Shown piece after piece: positions 1 through 6,744 of a stretch of 9,878 bases of DNA. The notes under the pieces were generated by a model. The model searched no databases. It had not been told where the DNA came from and was given only the letters and a program-made list of their open reading frames with translations. A program made the position numbers and the translations under genes. This DNA comes from Paramuribaculum sp. (GTDB lineage: Bacteria > Bacteroidota > Bacteroidia > Bacteroidales > Muribaculaceae). The stretch's first letter is position 1, and every line of letters starts with the position of its first letter. The stretch lies in NCBI GenBank assembly GCA_029058705.1, contig JAIDXA010000321.1, positions 1-9,878 on the forward strand, in the 5' to 3' direction.

Positions 1-1
1 C

Positions 2-1330
2 GATTATAAACTCTATCTCGGCGAGATCGCTCTCTTCGACGGTTCTGCCGCCAAGACTCCGGCTGCCATCGACGCTGACGCACTCGTTGCCGAAGTGAAG
101 GAAGAAACCGCAAAATCGCTTTCTGTCAAGCTCGCCTGGAGCGTGAAGGATGCCGGCTATGATGTTGAATACCGCGACCGCGGCTTCGTGTTCAATGACG
201 AGGTCAACATCGACCACTTCGAAGTGTTTGTCAAGAACGGTGAAAACGGCAAGGCTGTTGAAGTAAGCCGTCCCGCAGGCTGGCATGCATTCATCGGCGC
301 TATCGATCTTGAGAAATACAGCGATCCCTACATCGGTGTGCGATCTGTTTCAACAGACCTCACAACCGCTTCTGAGGTGGAATGGATAAAGATCGAACGT
401 TATTCAGATCCTTCCGCACTTCCCCCCGTTTATGCTGACCTTTACATGCCCGCTTATATGGATCCCACTTCCAATGGTCAGGAAGCCGCTTATAAGAACC
501 GCTGGATTGAAGAGGTCAAGACTACAGGTGCCACAGGCAACCTTAACTACTCACGTACTGAGCCTGCCGGCGCATGGGACGATGAAAAGGAAGAACCTGC
601 AGAAGGCAACACCAACTATGTCATGGCCGAGGATGTCCTGACTGTTAAGCAGGGCGAGACCGTTCAGGTTACTGTACGCGGTCATAACGGAACCGATGAT
701 ATCCGCTATTGCATGTTCAAAGGCTTTATCGACTGGGATATCGACTATGAATTCAATGGCGAAAACGATGAGCTCGTCTGGAGCTGGGGTACTTCCAGCT
801 ATGGTGCCGGTATTCAGACAGGTGCTGATGCATGGGATCGTGCCAACTTCTGTACACAGGGACGTACGTTCACCCTCAATGTTCCTGCCGATGCCAAGCC
901 CGGCCGCACACGCTTCCGTATTGTTGGATGCGATGCTTGGTTTGCCGGCGGTCTTAACGCGACAGGCGCATTCAACAAGGGTTATGCTCTCGACATTCCT
1001 GTCGACGTTGTCAGCGCAGGCAATACTCCCCGCGAAATCGCTCCGGGTTACAAGGATTACCGCGATGCCGGCGAAGCAGATGATCCCACAATGGCTGCCA
1101 TCGACAATGTCAGCGTAGAAAACGGCGTTGCAACTGTCAGCGTTGTTGACGGAACAGCTTACTTCACAAACGCAGATAAAGCATGGTTCTATGATGTTAA
1201 CGGACGTACAGTGAAGTTCGTTGCTGACGCCACTGTTCCTGCAAACGTTTCTGACCTTGCAGCCGGTGTCTACGTTGTGAAGATGAAGAACGGTCCCGTT
1301 CTCCGCTCTGCAAAAGTAGTTGTCAAATAA
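2..1330 (+). CDS. C-terminal part of a secreted GH85-like endo-beta-N-acetylglucosaminidase with GEVED-like and type IX sorting domains (5' end outside window)
   Basis: The frame is open from base 2, with no stop before the internal ATG at 95, so the gene begins upstream; 442 residues are visible. The first residues (DYKLYLGEIAL) resemble the end of the beta-sandwich that follows the catalytic barrel in GH85 enzymes, which cleave the chitobiose core of N-glycans. An Ig/FN3-like module follows at about 38-130 (HFEVFVKNG, then GWHAFIGAIDL). A GEVED-like module lies at about 200-340, with the typical FIDWDIDYEFNGENDE and later IPA-type NVPADAKPGRTRFRI. The last ~70 residues (AWFYDVNGRTVKF, then GVYVVKMKNG, ending KVVVK) match the type IX secretion C-terminal sorting pattern, so the protein is probably surface-attached or released. 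The catalytic domain is not in the window, so the GH85 assignment is tentative; another surface glycosidase is possible. The secreted, multidomain nature is more certain. Confidence 0.75.
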   Translation, partial: DYKLYLGEIALFDGSAAKTPAAIDADALVAEVKEETAKSLSVKLAWSVKDAGYDVEYRDRGFVFNDEVNIDHFEVFVKNGENGKAVEVSRPAGWHAFIGAIDLEKYSDPYIGVRSVSTDLTTASEVEWIKIERYSDPSALPPVYADLYMPAYMDPTSNGQEAAYKNRWIEEVKTTGATGNLNYSRTEPAGAWDDEKEEPAEGNTNYVMAEDVLTVKQGETVQVTVRGHNGTDDIRYCMFKGFIDWDIDYEFNGENDELVWSWGTSSYGAGIQTGADAWDRANFCTQGRTFTLNVPADAKPGRTRFRIVGCDAWFAGGLNATGAFNKGYALDIPVDVVSAGNTPREIAPGYKDYRDAGEADDPTMAAIDNVSVENGVATVSVVDGTAYFTNADKAWFYDVNGRTVKFVADATVPANVSDLAAGVYVVKMKNGPVLRSAKVVVK

Positions 1331-1351
1331 AATAAGTTTTAGTATTAAGGT

Positions 1352-1371
1352 TCCGGATTCGTGAATCCGGA
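1352..1371 (+). other. Hairpin in the 3' UTR of the upstream secreted protein gene
   Basis: CCGGATTC (1353-1360) and GAATCCGG (1363-1370) form an 8-bp perfect inverted repeat, extended by a T-A pair at 1352/1371. It begins 21 bases after the stop codon and lacks a T-tract, so it is not a terminator by itself. It may protect the 3' end of the transcript or help the terminator just downstream. Confidence 0.6.
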
Positions 1372-1384
1372 GTTGAGTAATGCG

Positions 1385-1422
1385 GTTGAGCCGGGGCGTT
1401 TGTCTCCGGCTCAACTTTTTTT
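1385..1422 (+). terminator. Rho-independent terminator
   Basis: GTTGAGCCGG (1385-1394) pairs perfectly with CCGGCTCAAC (1406-1415), and the right arm is followed directly by seven T residues (1416-1422). This is a textbook intrinsic terminator for the secreted protein gene. It separates that gene from the sigma factor, whose promoter starts 10 bases later. Confidence 0.93.
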
Positions 1423-1431
1423 CAGGGGGAG

Positions 1432-1461
1432 TTGAAGTTACGGGAAATTTGCCTAATTTTG
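1432..1461 (+). promoter_or_regulatory. Bacteroides-type sigma-ABfr promoter for the ECF sigma gene
   Basis: TAATTTTG at 1454-1461 is an exact match to the Bacteroides -7 consensus TAnnTTTG. A TTG at 1432-1434 lies 19 bases upstream, the expected spacing for the -33 element. The predicted transcription start (about 1464-1468) falls at or just before the ATG at 1468, so the message would be leaderless or nearly so. Confidence 0.7.
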
Positions 1462-1467
1462 CAGCCT

Positions 1468-1968
1468 ATGAGGATCTATGAATTTGAAAAGGAGTTCAAG
1501 CGGCTCTATCTTCCGCTCGGAATGTATGCGTTGCGTATCGTCGGCGATGCCTGCGACGCGGAGGATATTGTTCAGAATTCCTTTCTCAAAGTGTGGCAGT
1601 CGATTGACGACGGACGCCAAGTTGAGAATTTTACGGGATTGATGTATCGGACCGTGCGTAATGAAGCGCTTGATTACCTGCGCCGTTGCCGTCCGACGGT
1701 GAGACTTGACGAGATTCCGGAGGCCGATGCTCCGGCAATAGACACATCGGAGCGGGATGCACGTATATGGCGTGCGGTCGATTCGTTGCCGGAAAAGTGC
1801 AGGGAGATTTTTCTGATGAGCAAGCGCGACGGCCTTTCAAACGGCGAGATTGCTGAGGAACTGGGCCTTTCAGAGAAAACGGTCAGAAATCAGATGTCGA
1901 AGGCCTATTCGCGATTGCGCGAAGCGCTTTCTGACGGACACAAACCGTTTTTCCTGCCGTTTCTTTAG
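1468..1968 (+). CDS. ECF-type RNA polymerase sigma factor (Bacteroides expansion family type)
   Basis: This 166-residue protein has the two-domain layout of ECF sigma factors. Region 2 is at about 5-70 (FEKEFKRLYLPLGMYALRI, then DAEDIVQNSFLKVWQ for core binding and -10 melting). Region 4 is at about 108-158 (LPEKCREIFLMSKRDGLSN, then the helix-turn-helix IAEELGLSEKTVRNQM for -35 recognition). The hydrophobic C-terminal end (FFLPFL) is usual for the Bacteroides ECF expansion. The frame could open at a TTG at 1432, but that codon is part of the predicted promoter, so the ATG at 1468 is preferred. It lies upstream of a FecR-like protein and a TonB-dependent receptor with an STN domain, so it is most likely the regulator of that operon, activated when the receptor signals. 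Its gene ends 134 bases before the next start, leaving room for a second promoter. Confidence 0.93.
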   Translation: MRIYEFEKEFKRLYLPLGMYALRIVGDACDAEDIVQNSFLKVWQSIDDGRQVENFTGLMYRTVRNEALDYLRRCRPTVRLDEIPEADAPAIDTSERDARIWRAVDSLPEKCREIFLMSKRDGLSNGEIAEELGLSEKTVRNQMSKAYSRLREALSDGHKPFFLPFL

Positions 1969-2016
1969 CGGTTTCCGGGGGAGGGTGTGTGGATTTTTTC
2001 AATCAGGTGTAGGACA

Positions 2017-2026
2017 TTTCCGGAAA
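2017..2026. promoter_or_regulatory. Palindrome TTTCCGGAAA upstream of the receptor operon
   Basis: A perfect 10-bp palindrome lies in the 134-bp gap between the sigma factor and the beta-barrel gene. It holds GGAA, the core of many ECF -35 elements, and could be an operator or part of the sigma-dependent promoter. Short palindromes of this length can arise by chance, and no matching -10 element is obvious. Confidence 0.25.
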
Positions 2027-2102
2027 GTCTGCGTCAATAGTATGCAGTGCCGGTCGGAAGTCCGGCTGCCGCCAATGTTGAAATATATTGATCATGTCAC
2101 AT

Positions 2103-2669
2103 ATGAAGCGCTACCTGATTTATTTTTTTGTTATTGCATTTCTTGCAACGTCAGTAAACGCGAAGGAGCTGAAGAGCGGCTATCGCGGTTTTTTCGAATG
2201 GGATAATCATCTGACCCGTTATGATGAGTGGATTCCGGGAAACGGTGCCACGTACTATTATACGGGTATCTCCACCTCTCATGGTTATCAGATCACGCCA
2301 TACATTTTTGCCGGGGCGGGTCTGGCCATTGACTATTGCGGACGCGACGAGAGTCTTCAGATGCCCCTGTTTCTTAAGCTTCGTACAGAACAGCGTTTCG
2401 GGCGGTTCACGCCATTTGCTGATCTGCGCGGAGGATATACCCTTTCCGATGGCGACAGGTGGAATCTTTCGCCGACGATCGGCTATCGTTTTGACTGGGG
2501 GCGGAAGGTGGCTCTGAATATCGGAGTCGGTGCAACCGTTGATTTTCGTGAAGTGGAGATTTACGATGTCTGTCTTGACGAATCGACCGGTTACTGGACG
2601 CTCAGCCATGCCGGGCAGGACATCCGCTCCAAATTATTGTTTACTTTCCGTGTGGGGATTGATTTCTAA
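2103..2669 (+). CDS. Small outer-membrane beta-barrel protein
   Basis: The predicted product is 188 residues from the ATG at 2103. It starts with a clear signal peptide (MKRYLIYFFVIAFLATSVNA, cleavage about residue 20). The rest alternates polar and hydrophobic or aromatic residues in short strands split by glycine-rich turns (GYQITPYIFAGAGLAIDY, then FTPFADLRGGYTL, then LSPTIGYRFDWG). It ends in FTFRVGIDF, a terminal phenylalanine motif like the signal read by the BAM insertion machinery. The size suits an eight-stranded barrel. Alternative in-frame starts at 2088 (TTG) and 2094 (ATG) only add residues before the signal peptide. It lies between the sigma gene and the anti-sigma gene and is separated from the latter by 5 bases, so it belongs to the same operon. 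Its role is unknown; an accessory to the receptor or a stress-related barrel are both possible. Confidence 0.85.
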   Translation: MKRYLIYFFVIAFLATSVNAKELKSGYRGFFEWDNHLTRYDEWIPGNGATYYYTGISTSHGYQITPYIFAGAGLAIDYCGRDESLQMPLFLKLRTEQRFGRFTPFADLRGGYTLSDGDRWNLSPTIGYRFDWGRKVALNIGVGATVDFREVEIYDVCLDESTGYWTLSHAGQDIRSKLLFTFRVGIDF

Positions 2670-2674
2670 AGACT

Positions 2675-3151
2675 ATGGAAGACAGAAATATCGATTTTGT
2701 TGCCCGTCATTATTCGAAAGGGCGTTTTTCAGAAAAGGAGGGCTGGAAGCGGCTCGGTATCACGTCTGTGATGCGGTGGTCATTCGGACGCGTCGCGGCT
2801 TCGGTGGCAGTGATTGCCGTTTTGTCGGCTGCAGCGGCAATTGTCTGGCGCAGTTATGTGGCCGGTGGGACAGGCATAGAGACAGCCGGACCGGCGGCCT
2901 CGGTTGAGGAAGCGGTCGCTCCTGAAAAACAGATCAGGACAATTGATTTTGAGAACGCTCCGCTGGAAGAGGTGGTGGCAAGGATAAGCGAGGTTTATGG
3001 AGTCAGCATCACGGATGTGCCCGCTGAGGCAAGTGACTACCGGCTGTCGCTTCATTATGAGGGAAATGTTGTGGATCTTGTCGGAACAATCAACGAACTG
3101 CTTGCGATAGACCTTAAGATTGTTGAGGAAAGAAACGGTGACGGAAGATGA
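2675..3151 (+). CDS. Miniature FecR-like anti-sigma factor (single-pass, DUF4974/STN-like C-terminal domain)
   Basis: This 158-residue protein has three parts. A short cytoplasmic segment (1-37: DRNIDFVARHYSKGRFSEKE, then W24) resembles the start of Bacteroidota FecR proteins and should bind the sigma factor. One membrane helix lies at about 38-58, rich in Ala/Val. After a short Ala/Glu-rich linker, a periplasmic domain at about 86-152 (IDFENAPLEEVVARISEVYG, then LSLHYEGN and LVGTINELLAIDL) has the alpha/beta pattern of the DUF4974/STN-like domain that contacts the receptor in FecR-type proteins. Bacteroidota FecR proteins usually run to about 300-400 residues and carry an extra FecR domain between helix and C-terminal domain; that domain is absent here and there is no sign of frameshift. 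The gene overlaps the receptor gene by 4 bases (ATGA), which suggests translational coupling. Function follows from family and context, not from direct evidence. Confidence 0.85.
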   Translation: MEDRNIDFVARHYSKGRFSEKEGWKRLGITSVMRWSFGRVAASVAVIAVLSAAAAIVWRSYVAGGTGIETAGPAASVEEAVAPEKQIRTIDFENAPLEEVVARISEVYGVSITDVPAEASDYRLSLHYEGNVVDLVGTINELLAIDLKIVEERNGDGR

Positions 3152-5580
3152 AGAAACTGTTGTTTGTCATCGTGATGATGATTGTCTGCGGAGTGGCGGT
3201 GGCTGGTCGCAAAGTCACCGTTACCGCAGTCAACCAGCCGGCTGCAAGTGTGTTCCGCACGCTTATAGTCCAGACAGGAATGAATTTCGTGTATTCGTCA
3301 GACATTCTTGAGGGCGTTTATGTGACGGTCAATGTCCGCAACAAGCCGATAAGGAAGGTGCTTGAGGAGATGTTCCGCGACACCGGGATCGAATATCGGA
3401 TCAAGGGTCAGGATGTCATTCTTCGCCGGCGTCCGGTTTCCGCAGCGGGGAAGACTTCCAGGGCAGACGCAGGGCGGATAGAACCGCGCCGCCGTCATCG
3501 GAGTCGGACGGTCATGTCGCCGAAGCAGCTTGATGAGGTTGTCGTGGTGTCGCGTCTGGAGAGCCCGGCCGTAGAGAGTGCTGAGGTCGGAGCCAAGAAG
3601 CTGACGGCCGAGGAGATCACGTCGACACCCTCGCTGCTTGGAGAAGCCGATGTTCTCAAGGCGCTCTCGTTTCAGCCTGGAGTGGTCAGCGCGGGCGAGG
3701 GTATGGCGGCAATGCATGTGCATGGCGGCAATGCCGATGAGAATCTATGTATGCTTGATAATGTCCCGTTGTATCAGGTTAATCATTTTGGGGGCTTTTT
3801 CTCGTCGTTCAATCCCGACGTGATCCGTTATGTCGATTTTTTCAAGTCGTCGGTGCCGGCCAAATATGACGGGCGTCTGTCATCGTTTCTCGATGTCCGG
3901 TTATATGACAATATTCCCGATTCGCTCAGCGGCACGGCCAAACTGGGACTGACATCAGGCGGAGTTTCTCTCAGAGGTCCGATAGGCAAGCGCACGGGCT
4001 ATGTGGTGGGGCTTAGACGTTCATGGGCAGATCTGCTCACGATGCCCCTTGTTGCGATAGCCAATTCATCGCAGGACGAGAAGATACGCGCACACTATTC
4101 GTTCATGGATCTCAACGCCAAACTCATCCACCGTTTTGAGGGTGGGTCGAAACTGTTTTTCAACGTTTATTTCGGCAATGATCTGCTCAAGACGGGAACA
4201 AAGGAAATCTATGAATACGGATCATGGGAAAGCGAGGATGAAAAGATTGATTTTCATTGGGGCAACTTTGTGGCGCAGGCCGGACTTTCCCACCGTTTTT
4301 CCCGAAGTCTGACAGCCGAGTTCACGGCAGCGCACACCCGATTTTTTTCCCGTATGTCATACAGCGACATAAATGTATATGTCAATGAGGGAGACACTAT
4401 GCGGACAAGCGAACGGTCGCAGACCAGAAACAGCATCAACGACTGGATTTTCAGGGGCGACGCCTACTGGCGTCCTGCTGAATGGTCGCATGTCAGGTTC
4501 GGCACGTCCTACACGCGTCATTCGTTTCTTCCGCAGCGGGTCAGGCGCGAGACATCTGTAGACGACAGCCACTATCTTGACCGCGATTCGACCTCGCGCT
4601 ATGGTGCTGACGAATTCAGCGTTTATGCCGAGGACGACATGACTGTTTCAGAAAAGATACGCCTGAACGGCGGACTGCACCTGACGCTTTTCAATATCGG
4701 CGGAAGTGTGCGTGGCGGGGTGTCGCCGCGTCTTTCGTTCAGTTACCGCCCGTCTGACAACTGGGCATTCAAGGGTGCATATACGCGTACGACCCAGTTT
4801 GTGCATCTGCTTGCCCGGAGCTACCTCTCGCTTCCGACCGACCAGTGGATTCCCGTTATGGGTGATTTCCGGCCGCAGACGGCCGACAAGATAGCTGTCG
4901 GGGCATATCATCAGCTGCCTTCGCTCGGACTCGGGATTTCGGTGGAGGCCTATTGGAAATGGATGAACAATCTGATCGATTACCTTGACGAATATTATCT
5001 CTATCCTCCCTCAGAGGAGTGGAATGCAAGGCTGACATCGGGTCGCGGAACAGCAAAAGGAATCGACCTGAAAGTTGAAAGGACAATGGGAAGGGTGACA
5101 GGCCATGTCTCTTATTCCCTTGCATGGGCCGACCGCACATTCAAGGAGAAAAACGGCGGCATGACTTTTCCGGCCAGGTTCGACAACCGTCACACGATCA
5201 ACATTCTTCTCAATTGGAAGATCTCGGACAAGGTCGGTCTCAACGCGGCATGGACGGGTCATTCAGGCAACCGGTTCACGCTGATGCCGCAGGTATGGGA
5301 ATCGCCCGATTTCGGCGGTAGCGATTATTATGGCGGGGATGTCGCTCTGCGTGCGCCGCTCAATAACTACCGTCTGCCGTTCTATCACCGTCTCGATCTG
5401 TCGCTGACGGTCAGAAACCGCCGCGGCTACTGGACGTTCGGGCTTTATAATGCCTATAACCATCTGAACACAGTCTCGATCCGGCGGGGAAGCAAGAAGG
5501 AGTATCCTTATGATCCGGTGTTTCAGAAGGTTGCAGTCCTTCCAATGATTCCGTCGGTTTCCTATACATGGCAATTCTAA
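3148..5580 (+). CDS. FecA-type TonB-dependent receptor with N-terminal STN signalling domain
   Basis: The 810-residue protein sits in the outer membrane and should import a ligand with energy from TonB. A signal peptide (residues 1-19, ending GVAVA) is followed by an STN domain at about 22-93 (VTAVNQPAASVFRTLIVQTG, then NKPIRKVLEEMFRDTGIEY), which relays occupancy to the anti-sigma protein. An Arg-rich linker (93-126) leads to a TonB-box-like DEVVVVSR at 129-136. The plug covers about 140-255 (ADVLKALSFQPGV, then HVHGGNADENLCMLDNVPLY and RYVDFFKSSVPAKYDG), and the barrel runs to the terminal VSYTWQF, whose final Phe fits the outer-membrane assembly signal. Unlike SusC proteins, there is no carboxypeptidase-like domain between STN and plug, and no SusD gene is adjacent. 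The start overlaps the anti-sigma stop by 4 bases; the lipoprotein gene follows after 7 bases. The substrate (iron complex, peptide or glycan) cannot be told. Confidence 0.95.
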   Translation: MKKLLFVIVMMIVCGVAVAGRKVTVTAVNQPAASVFRTLIVQTGMNFVYSSDILEGVYVTVNVRNKPIRKVLEEMFRDTGIEYRIKGQDVILRRRPVSAAGKTSRADAGRIEPRRRHRSRTVMSPKQLDEVVVVSRLESPAVESAEVGAKKLTAEEITSTPSLLGEADVLKALSFQPGVVSAGEGMAAMHVHGGNADENLCMLDNVPLYQVNHFGGFFSSFNPDVIRYVDFFKSSVPAKYDGRLSSFLDVRLYDNIPDSLSGTAKLGLTSGGVSLRGPIGKRTGYVVGLRRSWADLLTMPLVAIANSSQDEKIRAHYSFMDLNAKLIHRFEGGSKLFFNVYFGNDLLKTGTKEIYEYGSWESEDEKIDFHWGNFVAQAGLSHRFSRSLTAEFTAAHTRFFSRMSYSDINVYVNEGDTMRTSERSQTRNSINDWIFRGDAYWRPAEWSHVRFGTSYTRHSFLPQRVRRETSVDDSHYLDRDSTSRYGADEFSVYAEDDMTVSEKIRLNGGLHLTLFNIGGSVRGGVSPRLSFSYRPSDNWAFKGAYTRTTQFVHLLARSYLSLPTDQWIPVMGDFRPQTADKIAVGAYHQLPSLGLGISVEAYWKWMNNLIDYLDEYYLYPPSEEWNARLTSGRGTAKGIDLKVERTMGRVTGHVSYSLAWADRTFKEKNGGMTFPARFDNRHTINILLNWKISDKVGLNAAWTGHSGNRFTLMPQVWESPDFGGSDYYGGDVALRAPLNNYRLPFYHRLDLSLTVRNRRGYWTFGLYNAYNHLNTVSIRRGSKKEYPYDPVFQKVAVLPMIPSVSYTWQF

Positions 5581-5587
5581 GAGAGAA

Positions 5588-5608
5588 ATGACGATGACTA
5601 TGACTATG
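5588..5608 (+). repeat. Tandem ATGACN hexamer with four in-frame start codons
   Basis: ATGACG, ATGACT, ATGACT and then ATGAAT follow one another at the start of the lipoprotein gene, giving the leader MTMTMTMN. The purine-rich GAGAGAA just upstream (5581-5587) gives reasonable ribosome spacing to the ATG at 5594. Gain or loss of a hexamer would keep the frame and only change the leader length. Confidence 0.6.
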
Positions 5609-6637
5609 AATTCAATATATAACTCAGGTCTTTTAAGGCTGCTGACGGGGTCTCTGGCCGTTGGAGCCATGACATCGTGCTACACGGATTTTGTCCCGGA
5701 TATTGATGTGAGTCCGGTTCTGTGTGTCAATTCGCTGATCACGGCTGGCGAGCCGATAACTGTCAGTGTGAGCCGCAGCCGGCTCTATATCGATACGGTT
5801 CGGGATGAGAGCAGTAAGGTCGATGACGCCGTTGTCACGGTCTATGCCAACGGATCGGCAGTCGACGCTTCCTATCTTCCCGCCGAGGGTGACCGCATCA
5901 GGATTTTTGTCGAGAGCCGCGCTTACGGCACTGCCGAGGCGGAGGTGACGGTTCCGGTCAGTCTGCCTGCCGAGAAGCTGCAGTGGAGTGCGACACCTAA
6001 CTCGGTCTGGACACATACGGTTCCCGGTTGGGAAATGCTCGCCCAGATCACGTTTGAGGTCAAGGCGGAGCTTACGGTAGCCGATCCGGCCGGAGTGGAG
6101 AATTTCTATAAGGTCGATTACTACGGGATGCTTGACGGAGAGGTGGTCTCAGGCGGAGGATGGATCAATCCGCCTGAGGGGCCGGCCTATTTCTATCCGG
6201 GGAGTCTTGACTGCGACTATGATCCGGTTTTCGCGGAGCATATAGATCTGTTGGAGTCGGTTTCGGGAACAACGGCCTATAATTTTTCGTTTTTTACGGA
6301 CCGGACGTTTCAAGGGGCTTCCTATCCGCTTCATCTGCGATTCACTGACATGAACTATAATGTTTCGAGCATGGACTATGATGAGTCTCTTCTCGACTGT
6401 GAGATTGTCGTTAAGCTCAGTTCGATTTCGCAGAGCTACTACAAATGGGGACTCTACGACTGGCAGATTGACAACGGAATGCTCGGCGACCTGAGTGAAA
6501 TCGGTTTCGGTGAGCCTATGCCGGGCTACAGCAATGTCTCGACCGGCGCGGGCATTGTGGCTGCGCGCAGCTGCCGTTCATACAGCATTAATCTCCGTGA
6601 CTTTCTGCGGGAGGTCATCGGAGAACGGGAGCAGTGA
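5588..6637 (+). CDS. DUF4249-like surface lipoprotein, probable partner of the receptor
   Basis: The N-terminus holds a hydrophobic stretch (LLRLLTGSLAVGAMTSC) with a lipobox-like end and Cys31 as the lipidated residue when counted from 5588. The acidic residue shortly after the Cys (YTDF) fits surface export in Bacteroidota, although no strong export signal is seen. The mature part opens with an Ig-like sandwich (VLCVNSLITAGEPITVSVSR, then VDDAVVTVYANG, then RIFVESRAYGTAEAEVTVPV). This is the characteristic pattern of DUF4249 proteins, which are commonly encoded right after TonB-dependent receptors. The C-terminal half is aromatic-rich (YYKWGLYDWQ) and ends with ARSCRSYSINLRDF. At 349 residues the length is normal for the family. 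Four in-frame ATG codons lie at 5588, 5594, 5600 and 5606; any could be the start. It is the last gene of the operon before the hairpin at 6669. Substrate binding at the cell surface is inference from position. Confidence 0.85.
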   Translation: MTMTMTMNSIYNSGLLRLLTGSLAVGAMTSCYTDFVPDIDVSPVLCVNSLITAGEPITVSVSRSRLYIDTVRDESSKVDDAVVTVYANGSAVDASYLPAEGDRIRIFVESRAYGTAEAEVTVPVSLPAEKLQWSATPNSVWTHTVPGWEMLAQITFEVKAELTVADPAGVENFYKVDYYGMLDGEVVSGGGWINPPEGPAYFYPGSLDCDYDPVFAEHIDLLESVSGTTAYNFSFFTDRTFQGASYPLHLRFTDMNYNVSSMDYDESLLDCEIVVKLSSISQSYYKWGLYDWQIDNGMLGDLSEIGFGEPMPGYSNVSTGAGIVAARSCRSYSINLRDFLREVIGEREQ

Positions 6638-6668
6638 GCCGACAGCTTTTGTCTTTATATAATAGAGT

Positions 6669-6703
6669 GCGGAGTGTCAGAAAAATGGATTCTGACACTC
6701 CGC
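6669..6703. terminator. Hairpin terminator between convergent genes
   Basis: A perfect 14-bp inverted repeat (left arm 6669-6682, right arm 6690-6703, 7-base loop) lies 31 bases after the lipoprotein stop and 41 bases beyond the end of the minus-strand transporter. Neither side has a long T-tract, so it departs from the strict intrinsic form. Its strength and placement between convergent genes still suggest a shared transcript end or mRNA-stabilising structure for both. Confidence 0.7.
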
Positions 6704-6744
6704 TGTCTGTTTCCCCTGCGGGGGGGATGTTACGGTGAACTGCG

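Noticed and set aside
551..1414. 287-residue minus-strand open frame opposite the secreted protein gene
   Set aside because: It lies antisense to a clear coding frame, includes the terminator stem, and has no domain pattern; the plus-strand frame shows recognisable modules.
2084..2090. TATATTG as a -7 element for the barrel gene
   Set aside because: It lacks one T of TAnnTTTG and has no TTG at proper distance upstream. A sigma-dependent promoter is likely somewhere in 1969-2102 but cannot be fixed.
2151..2609. 152-residue minus-strand frame opposite the beta-barrel gene
   Set aside because: The plus strand encodes a signal peptide and barrel pattern ending in Phe; the antisense product is basic and featureless.
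6713..6724. CCCC-TGC-GGGG mini-hairpin near the end of the transporter gene
   Set aside because: A 4-bp stem in a G-run is likely to be chance, and the stronger hairpin nearby explains transcript ends.
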